Source: Hymenobacter lapidiphilus (GTDB taxonomy: Bacteria > Bacteroidota > Bacteroidia > Cytophagales > Hymenobacteraceae). Taken from it: DNA of 40,031 nt. The stretch lies in NCBI RefSeq assembly GCF_013377885.1, contig NZ_JABKAU010000038.1:1-40031 (forward strand), written 5' to 3'. Positions 23,096 to 31,264 of this stretch are shown one piece after another. The notes beneath the pieces were generated by a model. It saw nothing but the letters and a program-made list of their open reading frames with translations. It ran no database searches and had not been told where the DNA came from. Position numbers and translations under genes: made by a program. Every line of letters begins with the position of its first letter. Positions within the stretch are counted from its first letter, which is position 1.

Positions 23096-24460
23096 CTAAG
23101 CAATCCAAATGGTCTTCTGGTTGACGAATTCGCGGATGCCCAAGTGCGATAATTCACGGCCGTAGCCCGATTTCTTGATGCCGCCGAAAGGTACTTCGGG
23201 CGCCGACTTTACGAGGCTGTTCACGAACACAGCTCCGGCCTGCACCTGGCGGGCCAGCTGCTCGCCGCGCTTCACGTCGCGGGTCCAAACGGAGCCGCCC
23301 AGGCCGAAGCGCGAGTCGTTGGCCAGCCGGATGGCGTCGTCGGCGTCCTGTGCTTCGAGCACCAGGGCCACGGGGCCGAAGAATTCTTCGGTGTAGGCGC
23401 GCTGGCCGGGCTGCACGTTGCTCAGGATTACGGGCGCGAACTGGGCGCTACCGGGCTCAGGCTGCCCGCCCTCCAACTCTGTTTTTGCGCCCTGCTTCAC
23501 CGAGTCCTCTACCTGTTCGGTTAGCTCGTCGGCCAGGTCGGGGCGGGCCAGGGGGCCGTAGTCGGTGCCTTCGGCCAGCGGGTCGCCGTAGCGCAGGGCC
23601 TGTAGGTGCTCTTTTAGCTGCGCGATGAACTCCTTGATAACCGGCTTTTCGATGATGAAGCGCTTGGCGGCAATGCAGCTCTGGCCGGAGTTTATCATGC
23701 GGGCCTGGGCAGCGGTTTTGGCGGCCAGCGGCAGGTCTGCATCAGCCAGCACTATAAAGGCATCGGAGCCGCCCAGCTCCAGCACAGTTTTCTTGATGTG
23801 GTGGCCCGCGGTGGCGGCCACGGCCGCGCCGGCCGGCTCCGAGCCGGTCAGCGTCACGGCTACCACGCGGTCATCAGCAATCAGCTTTTCCACCAAATCG
23901 GAGCCGATGAGCAGCGTGCGGAAGGTGGCGGGGGGGAAGCCCGCGTCGTGGAAGATTTTTTCGAGGGCCAGCGCGCACTGCGGCACGTTGGAAGCGTGTT
24001 TGAGCAGGCCCACGTTGCCAGCCATCAGGGCCGGAGCAGCAAAGCGCACCACCTGCCAGAACGGGAAGTTCCAGGGCATCACGGCCAGCACTGCGCCCAG
24101 CGGCTCGTAGGCAATAAAGCTGCGCTGCGCCTCCGTTTCGATAAACTCATCGGCCAGAAATTCGGCGGCCCGGTCGGCGTAGAAGTCGCAGCACAGGGCG
24201 CACTTGTTGGCTTCGGCGCGGCCGTCGGCCAGAGGCTTGCCCATTTCCACGGCCATGAGGCGGGCCAGTTCGTCGGACCGCTCGCGCAACAGCTCTGCGG
24301 CGCGGCGCATCAGCTTGCTCCGGTGGTCGAAGTCGGTGGTGCGCCAGGTGGCAAATGCCGTGTGCGCTTCAGCCAGGATACGCTCGGTTTCGGCCCAGCT
24401 GAAGGCGTCGAAGGTCCGCTCGGTGCGGCCGGTGTAGGGATTTACAGATTCTATAGGCAT
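23096..24460 (-). CDS. NAD(P)-dependent succinate-semialdehyde dehydrogenase family protein
   Basis: A 454-residue aldehyde dehydrogenase, closest in pattern to the succinate-semialdehyde dehydrogenases that oxidise succinate semialdehyde to succinate. Visible landmarks are VMPWNFPFWQV (cofactor pocket), TVLELGGSDAFIVL with the general-base Glu, NSGQSCIAAKRFII with the catalytic Cys, and EEFFGPVALVLE. It opens PIESVNPYTGRTERTF, typical of the family; the ATG at 24458-24460 is chosen because the upstream 64 codons encode unrelated sequence. No GABA aminotransferase is nearby, so the exact aldehyde is an inference. It is divergent from the sigma-factor operon. Confidence 0.92.
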   Translation of the reverse strand: MPIESVNPYTGRTERTFDAFSWAETERILAEAHTAFATWRTTDFDHRSKLMRRAAELLRERSDELARLMAVEMGKPLADGRAEANKCALCCDFYADRAAEFLADEFIETEAQRSFIAYEPLGAVLAVMPWNFPFWQVVRFAAPALMAGNVGLLKHASNVPQCALALEKIFHDAGFPPATFRTLLIGSDLVEKLIADDRVVAVTLTGSEPAGAAVAATAGHHIKKTVLELGGSDAFIVLADADLPLAAKTAAQARMINSGQSCIAAKRFIIEKPVIKEFIAQLKEHLQALRYGDPLAEGTDYGPLARPDLADELTEQVEDSVKQGAKTELEGGQPEPGSAQFAPVILSNVQPGQRAYTEEFFGPVALVLEAQDADDAIRLANDSRFGLGGSVWTRDVKRGEQLARQVQAGAVFVNSLVKSAPEVPFGGIKKSGYGRELSHLGIREFVNQKTIWIA

Positions 24461-24775
24461 GAAAGCAGAACAGTAGGAGGGGGTTAGAAAAGGCTGAATG
24501 CCGCAAAACGCACCAGTTGGCAGGCTATATATTAGGCTGTGTAAGCCATTGGTTTTAATGATGTTATTGCTATATATTGCTTGCGGGGCAAGGGCGGCAA
24601 CGGCGCAGGTGGCCCGAGGAATTCGTTGGCGGCCCAGGCGTACTGCCCTCAAAACAAATCTAACCTGTATCGGTATAGTGCTTTTTCAGCCTGCCGTCTG
24701 TTGAGGTAACGGTTTATGCCGTACTTTCGCTTTATCCGCCAGATAGGCAGTGCTACGCCTTTCTATCTCCCTTAG
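24461..24775. other. Divergent intergenic region
   Basis: This 315-nt region separates the minus-strand dehydrogenase from the plus-strand sigma-factor gene. Apart from the promoter-like boxes at 24701-24729, I see no gene, repeat or hairpin. No convincing promoter for the dehydrogenase could be fixed by eye. Confidence 0.5.
24701..24729 (+). promoter_or_regulatory. Putative housekeeping promoter of the sigma/anti-sigma operon
   Basis: A TTG (24701-24703) lies 18 bp before TACTTTCG (24722-24729), one base from the Bacteroidota -7 consensus TAnnTTTG. It would give a leader of about 40 nt. Confidence 0.45.
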
Positions 24776-25345
24776 TTGCTGCTTGTGTCTGCATCCTCCC
24801 CCGATACTGTTGCCCTGGAAACCGAAATGCTGCTCGTGCAACGCCTGCGCGACCGTGACGAAGGGGCCATGACCATCTTTTACGACAAGTATGCGGCTGC
24901 CCTCTATGGCGTTATTCTGCGCATTGTCAAGAAAGAAGAAACCGCCGAAGACGTGTTGCAGGAGGCGATGGTGAAAATATGGCACTCTTTCGCCTCCTAC
25001 GACGCCGGCAAGGGCCGTTTGTTTACCTGGGTGATGAATGTGAGCCGGAATCTGGCCATCGATAAAATCCGCTCCAAGCAGTACCGCGTAGGTAGTCGCA
25101 CGCAACCGCTGGAGGATAGCTCCGCGGCAATGCGTCTGGCCGCCGATACAACGTTCCGGCCCGAACACATTGGCTTGCAGGAGATGACGAGGCAGCTGAA
25201 TCCAGATCAGCGCCAGATTGTGGATCTGCTTTATTTCGGCGGATTTACGCAAAGCGAAGTGGCAGAAGAACTCAACCTGCCCCTGGGAACGGTGAAAACC
25301 CGTGCCCGGGCGGCCATCAAAGTACTTTCTAAATTAGTCCGGTAA
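24776..25345 (+). CDS. ECF-type RNA polymerase sigma factor
   Basis: A 189-residue sigma factor with region 2 (YDKYAAALYGVILRIV to DKIRS, including FTWVMNVSRNLAIDKIR for -10 recognition) and region 4 (LNPDQRQIVDLLYFGGFTQSEVAEELNLPLGTVKTRARAA, a helix-turn-helix). It should direct RNA polymerase to a small stress-related regulon, restrained by the anti-sigma factor encoded next. The layout suggests the SigK-like group. The start is uncertain: TTG at 24776, GTG at 24785 or ATG at 24827 are all in frame. Its stop overlaps the next ATG in TAATG, so the pair is translationally coupled. Confidence 0.92.
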   Translation: MLLVSASSPDTVALETEMLLVQRLRDRDEGAMTIFYDKYAAALYGVILRIVKKEETAEDVLQEAMVKIWHSFASYDAGKGRLFTWVMNVSRNLAIDKIRSKQYRVGSRTQPLEDSSAAMRLAADTTFRPEHIGLQEMTRQLNPDQRQIVDLLYFGGFTQSEVAEELNLPLGTVKTRARAAIKVLSKLVR

Positions 25346-26262
25346 TGATGGACATGCAGCATTACATCGAATCGGGCATCCTCGAAGAATACGCCTTGGG
25401 CGTACTCAGCGCCGATGAACGCGCCGAAGTTGAGCGTGTAGCCCAGCAGGAGCCGGCCGTAGCACGCGAGTTGGTGGCCATCACCAACGCCCTCGACTCC
25501 TACGCTGCGGCTCATGCAGTAGTCCCGTCCAGCGCCATGCGCGAACGGGTTCTGCAGGCCTGGGAAGACTCCCTGCGCGAAACCGGTCCGACCGTGGCAC
25601 CAGCGGCACCGGTTATGGCGGCGCAATCCCCCACGCCGCGCATGGCAGTAGCGCCCGCCGAGCCGGTGACGGCCACTGCTGTGGCCGCCGACAACAACGG
25701 AGGTGCCGTAGTACGGCAGATGCCTGCCGCCGCCAGTGCGGGGCGCACCCGTTGGCTGGTAGCAGCTTCCATTGCCTTGCTGCTGATCAGTGGGTTGGGC
25801 AACTATCTGCTCTACAACCGGCTTCGGCAAACCGAAAGCTCGCTGGAGCTGGCGCAGGCCGAGCAGTCGCGCTACGCTGCTACCCAGCAGGCAGCATTGA
25901 ATGAGCGCGACCAGCAGTTGGCTATTCTGCGCAACCAGGCTTTCCAGAGCGTGGAGCTGAAGGGCACCCCCAAAGCGCCCGAAGCGCTGGCCCGTGTGTA
26001 CTACAATGCCACCACCAAGGCCGTGTATGTAGATGTGCGCAACCTGCCCGAGCTGCCCGAAGGAAAACAATATCAGCTGTGGGCCCTCGATAATGGCCAG
26101 CCAGTGGATGCCGGTATGCTAGACATGGCTACGGCCACCGGCGACAGCATCCAGCAGATGAAGAATATTGCCAGTGCCCAAGCCTTCGCCGTGACGGTGG
26201 AAGACATCGGCGGCAAGCCTGCCCCCACCATGAGCACGCTTACGGTGATTGGCAACATCTAA
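25345..26262 (+). CDS. Anti-sigma factor (RskA-like)
   Basis: A 305-residue single-pass membrane protein. The cytoplasmic N-terminus (MQHYIESGILEEYALGVLSADERAEVERVAQQEP) is the usual anti-sigma domain without a zinc-binding HxxxCxxC motif. A Pro/Ala/Val-rich linker follows, then a membrane segment at about 136-156 (WLVAASIALLLISGLGNYLLY), a short coiled coil, and an extracytoplasmic RskA-type C-terminal domain (KQYQLWALDNGQPVDAGML, FAVTVEDIGGKPAPT). It is expected to sequester the sigma factor at the membrane until a signal triggers release. A strong terminator follows at 26299-26376. Confidence 0.92.
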   Translation: MMDMQHYIESGILEEYALGVLSADERAEVERVAQQEPAVARELVAITNALDSYAAAHAVVPSSAMRERVLQAWEDSLRETGPTVAPAAPVMAAQSPTPRMAVAPAEPVTATAVAADNNGGAVVRQMPAAASAGRTRWLVAASIALLLISGLGNYLLYNRLRQTESSLELAQAEQSRYAATQQAALNERDQQLAILRNQAFQSVELKGTPKAPEALARVYYNATTKAVYVDVRNLPELPEGKQYQLWALDNGQPVDAGMLDMATATGDSIQQMKNIASAQAFAVTVEDIGGKPAPTMSTLTVIGNI

Positions 26263-26298
26263 ATAGGCTTATGTAAGCCGAACGAGAGAGGCAACGAG

Positions 26299-26376
26299 AA
26301 AAGGCCGAAGCTGAGTCTCACAGTTTGTTTGTTACTTGTCAGTAACCAAACGCTGTGAAGCAGCTTCGGCCTTTTT
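26299..26376 (+). terminator. Strong intrinsic terminator after the anti-sigma gene
   Basis: AAAAGGCCGAAGCTG (26299-26313) pairs with CAGCTTCGGCCTTTTT (26361-26376). A second inner helix pairs CACAG...TTTGTTACT with AGTAACCAAA...CTGTG. A run of T residues follows. The hairpin ends 27 nt before the H-NOX start, so that gene needs its own promoter or read-through. Confidence 0.9.
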
Positions 26377-26402
26377 TTCTTTCCTCATTAAGCTGTTTTG
26401 CC

Positions 26403-26948
26403 TTGCACGGTACCATTTTTACACTGCTTAAGCGGTACGTTCAGACGCAGTACGACCACAGTGCCTGGGTGCGGCTGCTGGAGGCCGCGAACATGTCGGC
26501 GGTTGATTTCGACCACAAAAGCGTGTATCCCGACGAGCATATGTACCGCTTAATTGGGGAGGCCGCTACAATGACCGGACTTTCGGCCGACGAGCTGCAC
26601 GAAAAGTTCGGCGAGTATCTGGTGCCCGATCTGATGTACATGTACCAGAAGCTACTCAACCCCAATTGGACGACGCTCGACATGCTGGAGCACACCGAAA
26701 ACACCATGCACCGACAAGTGCGCTCCGAGCATGCCGAAAACAACCCGCCCGTGCTCAGCGTCACCCGCCTTTCGGCCGACGAACTGTTCATCGATTATGT
26801 TTCGGCGCGGCGCATGGGGGGGCTGGCCGTGGGCATCGTGCGCGGCTTAGCCATTTACTTCAACGAAGCCGACCGCATTGATGTGGAGCCAACGACCAGC
26901 GAAAACGGGGAGCACGTGCGCATTTGGGTGCGCCGCCGTGCTGCCTGA
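26403..26948 (+). CDS. Stand-alone H-NOX (haem NO/O2-binding) protein
   Basis: A 181-residue haem sensor domain with no fused output domain. It begins MHGTIFTLLKRYVQTQY, the classic opening of the family, if translation starts at TTG 26403. The longer frame would start inside the terminator stem. Proximal haem ligand His103 lies in NTMHRQVRSEH, and the haem-propionate motif YxSxR is present as YVSAR (132-136), close to the positions in characterised H-NOX proteins. Such domains bind NO, and sometimes O2, and usually act on a kinase or cyclase encoded nearby. Here the neighbours are a sigma/anti-sigma pair upstream and a rhodanese lipoprotein downstream; the kinase genes are 4-6 kb away. Partner unknown. 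Confidence 0.88.
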   Translation: MHGTIFTLLKRYVQTQYDHSAWVRLLEAANMSAVDFDHKSVYPDEHMYRLIGEAATMTGLSADELHEKFGEYLVPDLMYMYQKLLNPNWTTLDMLEHTENTMHRQVRSEHAENNPPVLSVTRLSADELFIDYVSARRMGGLAVGIVRGLAIYFNEADRIDVEPTTSENGEHVRIWVRRRAA

Positions 26949-27097
26949 GGCTGCCGCCCCGGCCGGTGCCGGTTCCAGCTGCGACGGCCCCACTACGTAG
27001 CACCCGGGCGAGCGGCTGGTGCCAAGCAATGAACCGTCCGGCCCCAGCTGCCTGTTCTGCTACTAGCCATTGGCTGCCAACCATTCACTGCATCCAG

Positions 27098-27688
27098 ATG
27101 AAGCGACGTACTTTCCTATTCGAAAAACTGCTCTGGGGCCGCTGGGTGCCGGCGCTTGGGCTGCTGGTGCTACTGGCCGGCACCAGTGCCTGCGGCCAGC
27201 AGCGCCCCGCCAACCCCGACCGCACCATGACGGCGTACGACCGGATGCTGGGCCTGCTTTACAAAAACACCGTGCCCACAATTCAGCCCAAGGCCTTAGC
27301 CACGCTGCTGCGCGAGGAGCCGGCAAGCGGCCGCGGCAACGTGTTGCTGCTCGATACCCGCACCCCGGCCGAGTATAAGGTCAGCCACCTGCGCGGAGCC
27401 CGCTTCGTGGATTTTGACAACTTCCGCAAGCTGGACTTGAAGGATGTGGCCCGCACCCGGCCCGTGGTGGTGTATTGCACCGTGGGCGCCCGCAGCGAGC
27501 AGGTGGGCAGCTGGCTGCGCGAACAGGGCTTCCGCGACGTGCGCAACCTGTACGGCGGTATTTTTCAGTGGATGAACGACGGCCAGGCCGTTGTAAATGC
27601 CCAGGGCCCCACCACCGATGTGCACCCGTACTCGGTGCTCTGGCGCCCCTGGCTGAAAACCGGCAACCCCGTGTACGAGGCAAAGTAG
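27098..27688 (+). CDS. Rhodanese-like lipoprotein
   Basis: A 196-residue protein with a lipoprotein signal peptide: hydrophobic stretch WVPALGLLVLLAG followed by lipobox TSAC, so it is probably anchored in the envelope. The rhodanese domain (about 65-180) has LLLDTRTPAEYKVSHLRGA, the active-site loop with Cys127 in YCTVGAR, and LYGGIFQWMNDG near the end. Rhodaneses transfer sulfane sulfur via the cysteine. The start at 27098 is chosen for the signal peptide; the upstream extension is unrelated Pro/Ala-rich sequence. Similar genes sit next to TIGR04282-type genes in Bacteroidota arsenosugar clusters, and one follows here after 98 nt. Confidence 0.88.
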   Translation: MKRRTFLFEKLLWGRWVPALGLLVLLAGTSACGQQRPANPDRTMTAYDRMLGLLYKNTVPTIQPKALATLLREEPASGRGNVLLLDTRTPAEYKVSHLRGARFVDFDNFRKLDLKDVARTRPVVVYCTVGARSEQVGSWLREQGFRDVRNLYGGIFQWMNDGQAVVNAQGPTTDVHPYSVLWRPWLKTGNPVYEAK

Positions 27689-27786
27689 GAACGCAGGAGA
27701 GCTGAATAGTGAGTTTAACGCTCGTTCGCCTACATTTACGGCCGAGCTGACGGCTCATCAGACTCTTCCACTTAGCCCTTCGCTAT

Positions 27787-28410
27787 TTGCATTCGCTCAT
27801 CATCTTTGCCCGGCACCCCGAATTGGGCCGTGTGAAAACCCGGCTGGCGGCCGGCATCGGCAACGAAGCTGCCCTGGCAGCTTACCGGGCGCTACTAGCC
27901 CACACGCGGGCTGTAGTAGCCCCGCTGGCCGTGCACAAAACAGCCTGGCTGGCGGGCGACAACGCTTTGGCCACCGCCACCGAATGGGCGGGCTTTGAGC
28001 AGCGTCCCCAACCAGCCGGCGACCTGGGCCAGAAGATGCAGGCCGCTTTTGCCTACGATTTCACCCGCCCCGTTGAGGCGGCCGTGATTATCGGTACCGA
28101 CTGCCCGGGCCTGACGACAGGACACCTGACAGCGGCCTTCGCGGCCCTGCGCACGCATGATGTGGTACTGGGACCAGCCGCTGATGGCGGGTATTACCTG
28201 CTGGGCATGAAACGGTTGCACCCCTTGTTTTTTGCCGGGAAGGCCTGGAGTACGGCCTCCGTACTGGCCGATACCTTGGCCGATGCTGCCCGGCTGGGCC
28301 TACAGGTACACCTGCTGCCCGAACTACAGGACCTCGATACCGTGGAAGACCTGCGGGCCTGGCAGCAAAACCCGGCTTCGGCCAACGGCCCCGCGCTACC
28401 CCGCGGCTAA
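27787..28410 (+). CDS. TIGR04282-type glycosyltransferase (DUF2064)
   Basis: A 207-residue protein of the DUF2064 family, called arsenosugar-biosynthesis glycosyltransferase in TIGR04282. Family blocks are IIFARHPELGRVKTRLA at the start, GDLGQKMQAAF, VIIGTDCPGL, VVLGPAADGGYYLLGM and LQDLDTVEDL. The fold resembles nucleotidyl or glycosyl transferases using nucleotide sugars. It starts at a TTG codon (27787), since the family motif begins at residue 4 and no ATG precedes it. Its TAA stop shares the bases CTAA with the stop of the convergent mannosyltransferase gene. The other arsenosugar genes (ArsS, ArsM) are not in the window, so the specific role is uncertain. Confidence 0.88.
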   Translation: MHSLIIFARHPELGRVKTRLAAGIGNEAALAAYRALLAHTRAVVAPLAVHKTAWLAGDNALATATEWAGFEQRPQPAGDLGQKMQAAFAYDFTRPVEAAVIIGTDCPGLTTGHLTAAFAALRTHDVVLGPAADGGYYLLGMKRLHPLFFAGKAWSTASVLADTLADAARLGLQVHLLPELQDLDTVEDLRAWQQNPASANGPALPRG

Positions 28411-29750
28411 GCGCCCTGCGGCCTAGGCTGCACCTCGGGGTGCAGCCCACTGAGCCGCCCCTGGCGGAAGTCGAGCAGCAGTACGGCCAGCACAACGGTG
28501 TACTCCAGGGCCACCAACCACAGGTTTTCGGTGTAGGCCGTGGTGCGGTAGGCCGCATACGATAGTACGGCCACACCCGACCACACCAGTGCGTAGCGTG
28601 CCCGCGTGAAGCAACTCAGCAATACCAGCGGTGCGAGGTACCAGGGGTGCACGGTGGTGGCCAACAGAAAGTACAGCGTGAGCAGCAGTAGCAGCGCCCG
28701 GGGCAGTGTAGCCCAGGAAGGTCGCCGCTCGGTGGCGGCCAGTAGCAACCCGCCCGCGGCAGTGAACAACGCCAGCGCCGGCCCCAGCCGGGCAATCTGG
28801 TTGTAGCCCGTCAGCCATTTCCCGGCGGCCCGCACCAGGTAGTAAAGGCTGGCATTGAACTCGAAGGAGCGGAAGTACAGGTTGAGGCTCCGGCCGATAT
28901 TCTCTACCAGCTCCAGGCTCAGAAACGGTCCGAACAGCGCCGCCAATACTACCGCCAGCGCCAGCCCGAAGCGCAGATGCTGCGGCCATGCCAGGCGGCG
29001 CAGCAGCAACGGCAGCACCAGCAGCGGCAGCAGCTTGGTCGCTACGGCCAGCGCCAGTGCCCCGCCGCCCGCTGCCGCCCGCCCCTGCGCCAGCAGCCAG
29101 AGCATCAGCAGTAAAAAGCAGCCCACCAGCCCCTCGAAATGCAGATTGCCGGTCAACTCCACAATAACCAGCGGGTTGAGCAAGTACCACAATGCACGCG
29201 CGGGCGGCTGCCCGAACCGCCGTAGCAGCGCCAGCAGCAACCCGGCCGTAGCCGCTTCGGCCAGCAGCAGCAGCACCCGCAGCGCCACCACAAAGCCGCG
29301 CTCCGAAGTTGGAGCCAGCCACGCTGCCAGCCCAAATGCCGCTTGGTCGACGGGCGGGTACACCGAGTAATAGTGGGGCGAGTTAAGCCGGGGATAGAGG
29401 GCCTGTAGCTGTCCGATTTCTGTTTTTCGTGACGCATCGGGGCCGGCCAATTCGTCGGGGCGGTAGCGGTAGGGGTTGTGGCCCTGGCTAAGCAACAGAC
29501 CGTCCCAGCGGAAACGGTGGTAGTCGTCAGAGAGGGCGGGCAGGGCCGGTAGCCAGAGCAAGCGTAGTAGTAGCGCCGCCAGCAGCCCCTGGCGTAGCGG
29601 CAGGTTCGTTCTTAGCAGCCACCAGTACAGCCCGAACGCCAGTGCCACCAGCCCCGCCAGCAGCCCGAACGCTGGCCGAGGCACGGCGTAGGCCAGCAAC
29701 CCGTAGGCGGCGGCGCTAACCAGCAGGGCGGCGAGGTGAGTGGGTTTCAT
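28407..29750 (-). CDS. GT-C-fold membrane glycosyltransferase (mannosyltransferase-like)
   Basis: A 447-residue, very hydrophobic protein with about ten or more membrane segments. The first large loop has an acidic pair in LSDDYHRFRWDGLLLSQGHNPY, as in GT-C enzymes that use polyprenyl-phosphate sugars as donors. The family cannot be fixed by eye; the pattern HFEGLVGCFLLLMLWLLA and ATKLLPLLVLPLLL is typical of GT87-like and mannosyltransferase-like proteins. A donor could be made by the GT2 enzyme at 34756, which resembles dolichyl-phosphate sugar synthases; this link is an inference. The gene overlaps its convergent neighbour by 4 nt at the stop. Confidence 0.85.
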   Translation of the reverse strand: MKPTHLAALLVSAAAYGLLAYAVPRPAFGLLAGLVALAFGLYWWLLRTNLPLRQGLLAALLLRLLWLPALPALSDDYHRFRWDGLLLSQGHNPYRYRPDELAGPDASRKTEIGQLQALYPRLNSPHYYSVYPPVDQAAFGLAAWLAPTSERGFVVALRVLLLLAEAATAGLLLALLRRFGQPPARALWYLLNPLVIVELTGNLHFEGLVGCFLLLMLWLLAQGRAAAGGGALALAVATKLLPLLVLPLLLRRLAWPQHLRFGLALAVVLAALFGPFLSLELVENIGRSLNLYFRSFEFNASLYYLVRAAGKWLTGYNQIARLGPALALFTAAGGLLLAATERRPSWATLPRALLLLLTLYFLLATTVHPWYLAPLVLLSCFTRARYALVWSGVAVLSYAAYRTTAYTENLWLVALEYTVVLAVLLLDFRQGRLSGLHPEVQPRPQGA

Positions 29751-30163
29751 TCAGAGGGGCGTTCGGGGGCAAGGCAGCGTCATAAAGAACCTTGTTGAGG
29801 CGCTGTTGCAAAAGTCGCATTTCGTTTCTTAACACCTGTGAAAGCTGGGCGCTTTCGCGTGGATTCCCAGGGCCCTGATACGCTGGTTAACCTGCGCGAA
29901 TCAGTTGGAATAGCGTTTCGCATTGGGTACCGCAAATGGAAAGCGGTCAGGCTCCCCAGCCACTTTCTCCCAGACTCGGTAGCGGTGATGCTAACGCCTG
30001 ATTTCTACTGGCACAGCAAGGGCGGGCAGTGAACAGGGCGTTGGTCAACGAAAAAGGGCGGTTGGTCAATTCGGGTTTGGCGAATGCAGGACGGCCGCTT
30101 CTTTTGAGGCATCAACCTGCCAACTGACGCACCTCAGTCCACTCAACTACCAAGCACCCCGCT
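29751..30163. other. Divergent intergenic region without a convincing gene
   Basis: This 413-nt region lies between the minus-strand mannosyltransferase and the plus-strand HExxH operon. A 64-codon GTG-led frame (29838-30032) shows no recognisable feature. GTTGGTCAA occurs twice at about 30040-30070, 22 bp apart, upstream of the HExxH gene and could be a regulator half-site pair. No repeat element or terminator is clear. Confidence 0.45.
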
Positions 30164-31264
30164 ATGAAAATCCTGCTCACGTTTTTGCTGGCCTTCTTAA
30201 CCGGCATCACCCTTGTTGCCCAGCCTCGCATTATAGTCGCTCAACCTTCGGCCGACCAACTTGCGGTAACGGTCCATCCCGGCATTGAGCTGTTCACGGT
30301 GGTGCAGATGCTGGCCGGTAAGTATCCGATGCCCAACAAATCGGTTTATGCCAAAGAAGCCGAGGCCTATTTTACTCCATTTGCCAACCACCCGGCGGTG
30401 CAGTACGCCCGGCAGCTAAAGGGCATGTATCCTGATCTGCCCGAATTGGGATACTGCCTCGATAACTTTCCGGCCGTGCGCATTCATTATCCGGAGCAAA
30501 CCGATTGGTACAACCTGAACGGTAAGGATTCGATTCAGACGTATATGCGGCTCTGCAAGCAGTTTTTCGACGATAGCCGCTTCTGGGCCTTTTACCAGCA
30601 GCACCAGGCCGATTACGCCGCCTGGGCCCAACCCGTACGGGCCCAACTCGTCAGCGAAGGCCTCGTGGGCAAGCTCGATTCGCTGTACCGCTTCCGTACC
30701 AAAGCCCCGCAATGGACTATTTGCCTTGACCCGCTCAATGGCTGGGGCGCGCACGCCATCACGCCTAAAACCCTCAATCCACGCTACGCCGACCGGGTTG
30801 TATACAACGTGGGGTTTCTTAACCGCGAATCGACCGACGCCAGCGTGCCCGCCTTCAGCCTGGGTTCCAAATCGGCAGTAACGGTTTGGCACGAAGGGAG
30901 TCATATTTATACCAAGGCCCTTCAGCAGCGCTACAAAGCCGATATCAACAAGCTGGCGTACCTGTTCAACCAAGCCGACGCGGGCATGAAGCACAACAAT
31001 ATTCACGACTGGGCGCACTGCTTTGATGAGAACCTGGTGCGCGGCGTGACTATTGCCCTGTTGCGGCAGTACCAGTCGCCCAAAGAAGCCCGCAAGCAGC
31101 ATGCGCAGGAAGTGGTCGATGATTTCCAGTACGCCGGAGATATTGCCGACGTCATTGCGGCCCGGTACAGCGGCCGGCGCACCTACCCGGATTTTGAGCA
31201 GTTCTTCCCCGAAATTCTGGCGTACTTGGCCCGGAAATACCCCACCGCCGAATCGACCAACTAA
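30164..31264 (+). CDS. Secreted DUF4932-like HExxH protein
   Basis: A 366-residue exported protein (signal peptide MKILLTFLLAFLTGITLVAQ). It opens VHPGIELFTVVQMLAGKYP and PFANHPAVQYARQLKG, agreeing with DUF4932, and carries HEGSH at residues 243-247 with FDEN at 287-290 as the probable third zinc ligand. The likely activity is a secreted zinc metallopeptidase, but this is untested as far as I know. It is the first gene of a three-gene unit with a LytS-type kinase (TAATG overlap) and LytTR regulator, just as the longer HExxH protein at 18779 sits with an NtrC-type pair. The two share gene-level context more than close sequence identity. Confidence 0.78.
   Translation: MKILLTFLLAFLTGITLVAQPRIIVAQPSADQLAVTVHPGIELFTVVQMLAGKYPMPNKSVYAKEAEAYFTPFANHPAVQYARQLKGMYPDLPELGYCLDNFPAVRIHYPEQTDWYNLNGKDSIQTYMRLCKQFFDDSRFWAFYQQHQADYAAWAQPVRAQLVSEGLVGKLDSLYRFRTKAPQWTICLDPLNGWGAHAITPKTLNPRYADRVVYNVGFLNRESTDASVPAFSLGSKSAVTVWHEGSHIYTKALQQRYKADINKLAYLFNQADAGMKHNNIHDWAHCFDENLVRGVTIALLRQYQSPKEARKQHAQEVVDDFQYAGDIADVIAARYSGRRTYPDFEQFFPEILAYLARKYPTAESTN

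Noticed and set aside
24461..24652. Extension of the aldehyde dehydrogenase by 64 residues
   Set aside because: The added sequence is not family-like and the ATG at 24460 gives the usual start.
26355..26402. GTG start for the H-NOX gene inside the terminator stem
   Set aside because: The first 16 residues would be encoded by the terminator hairpin, and the family begins at MHG, which matches the TTG at 26403.
29838..30032. A 64-codon GTG-led frame in the gap before the second HExxH gene
   Set aside because: No recognisable motif, no ribosome-binding context, no homologue known to me. It may be chance.
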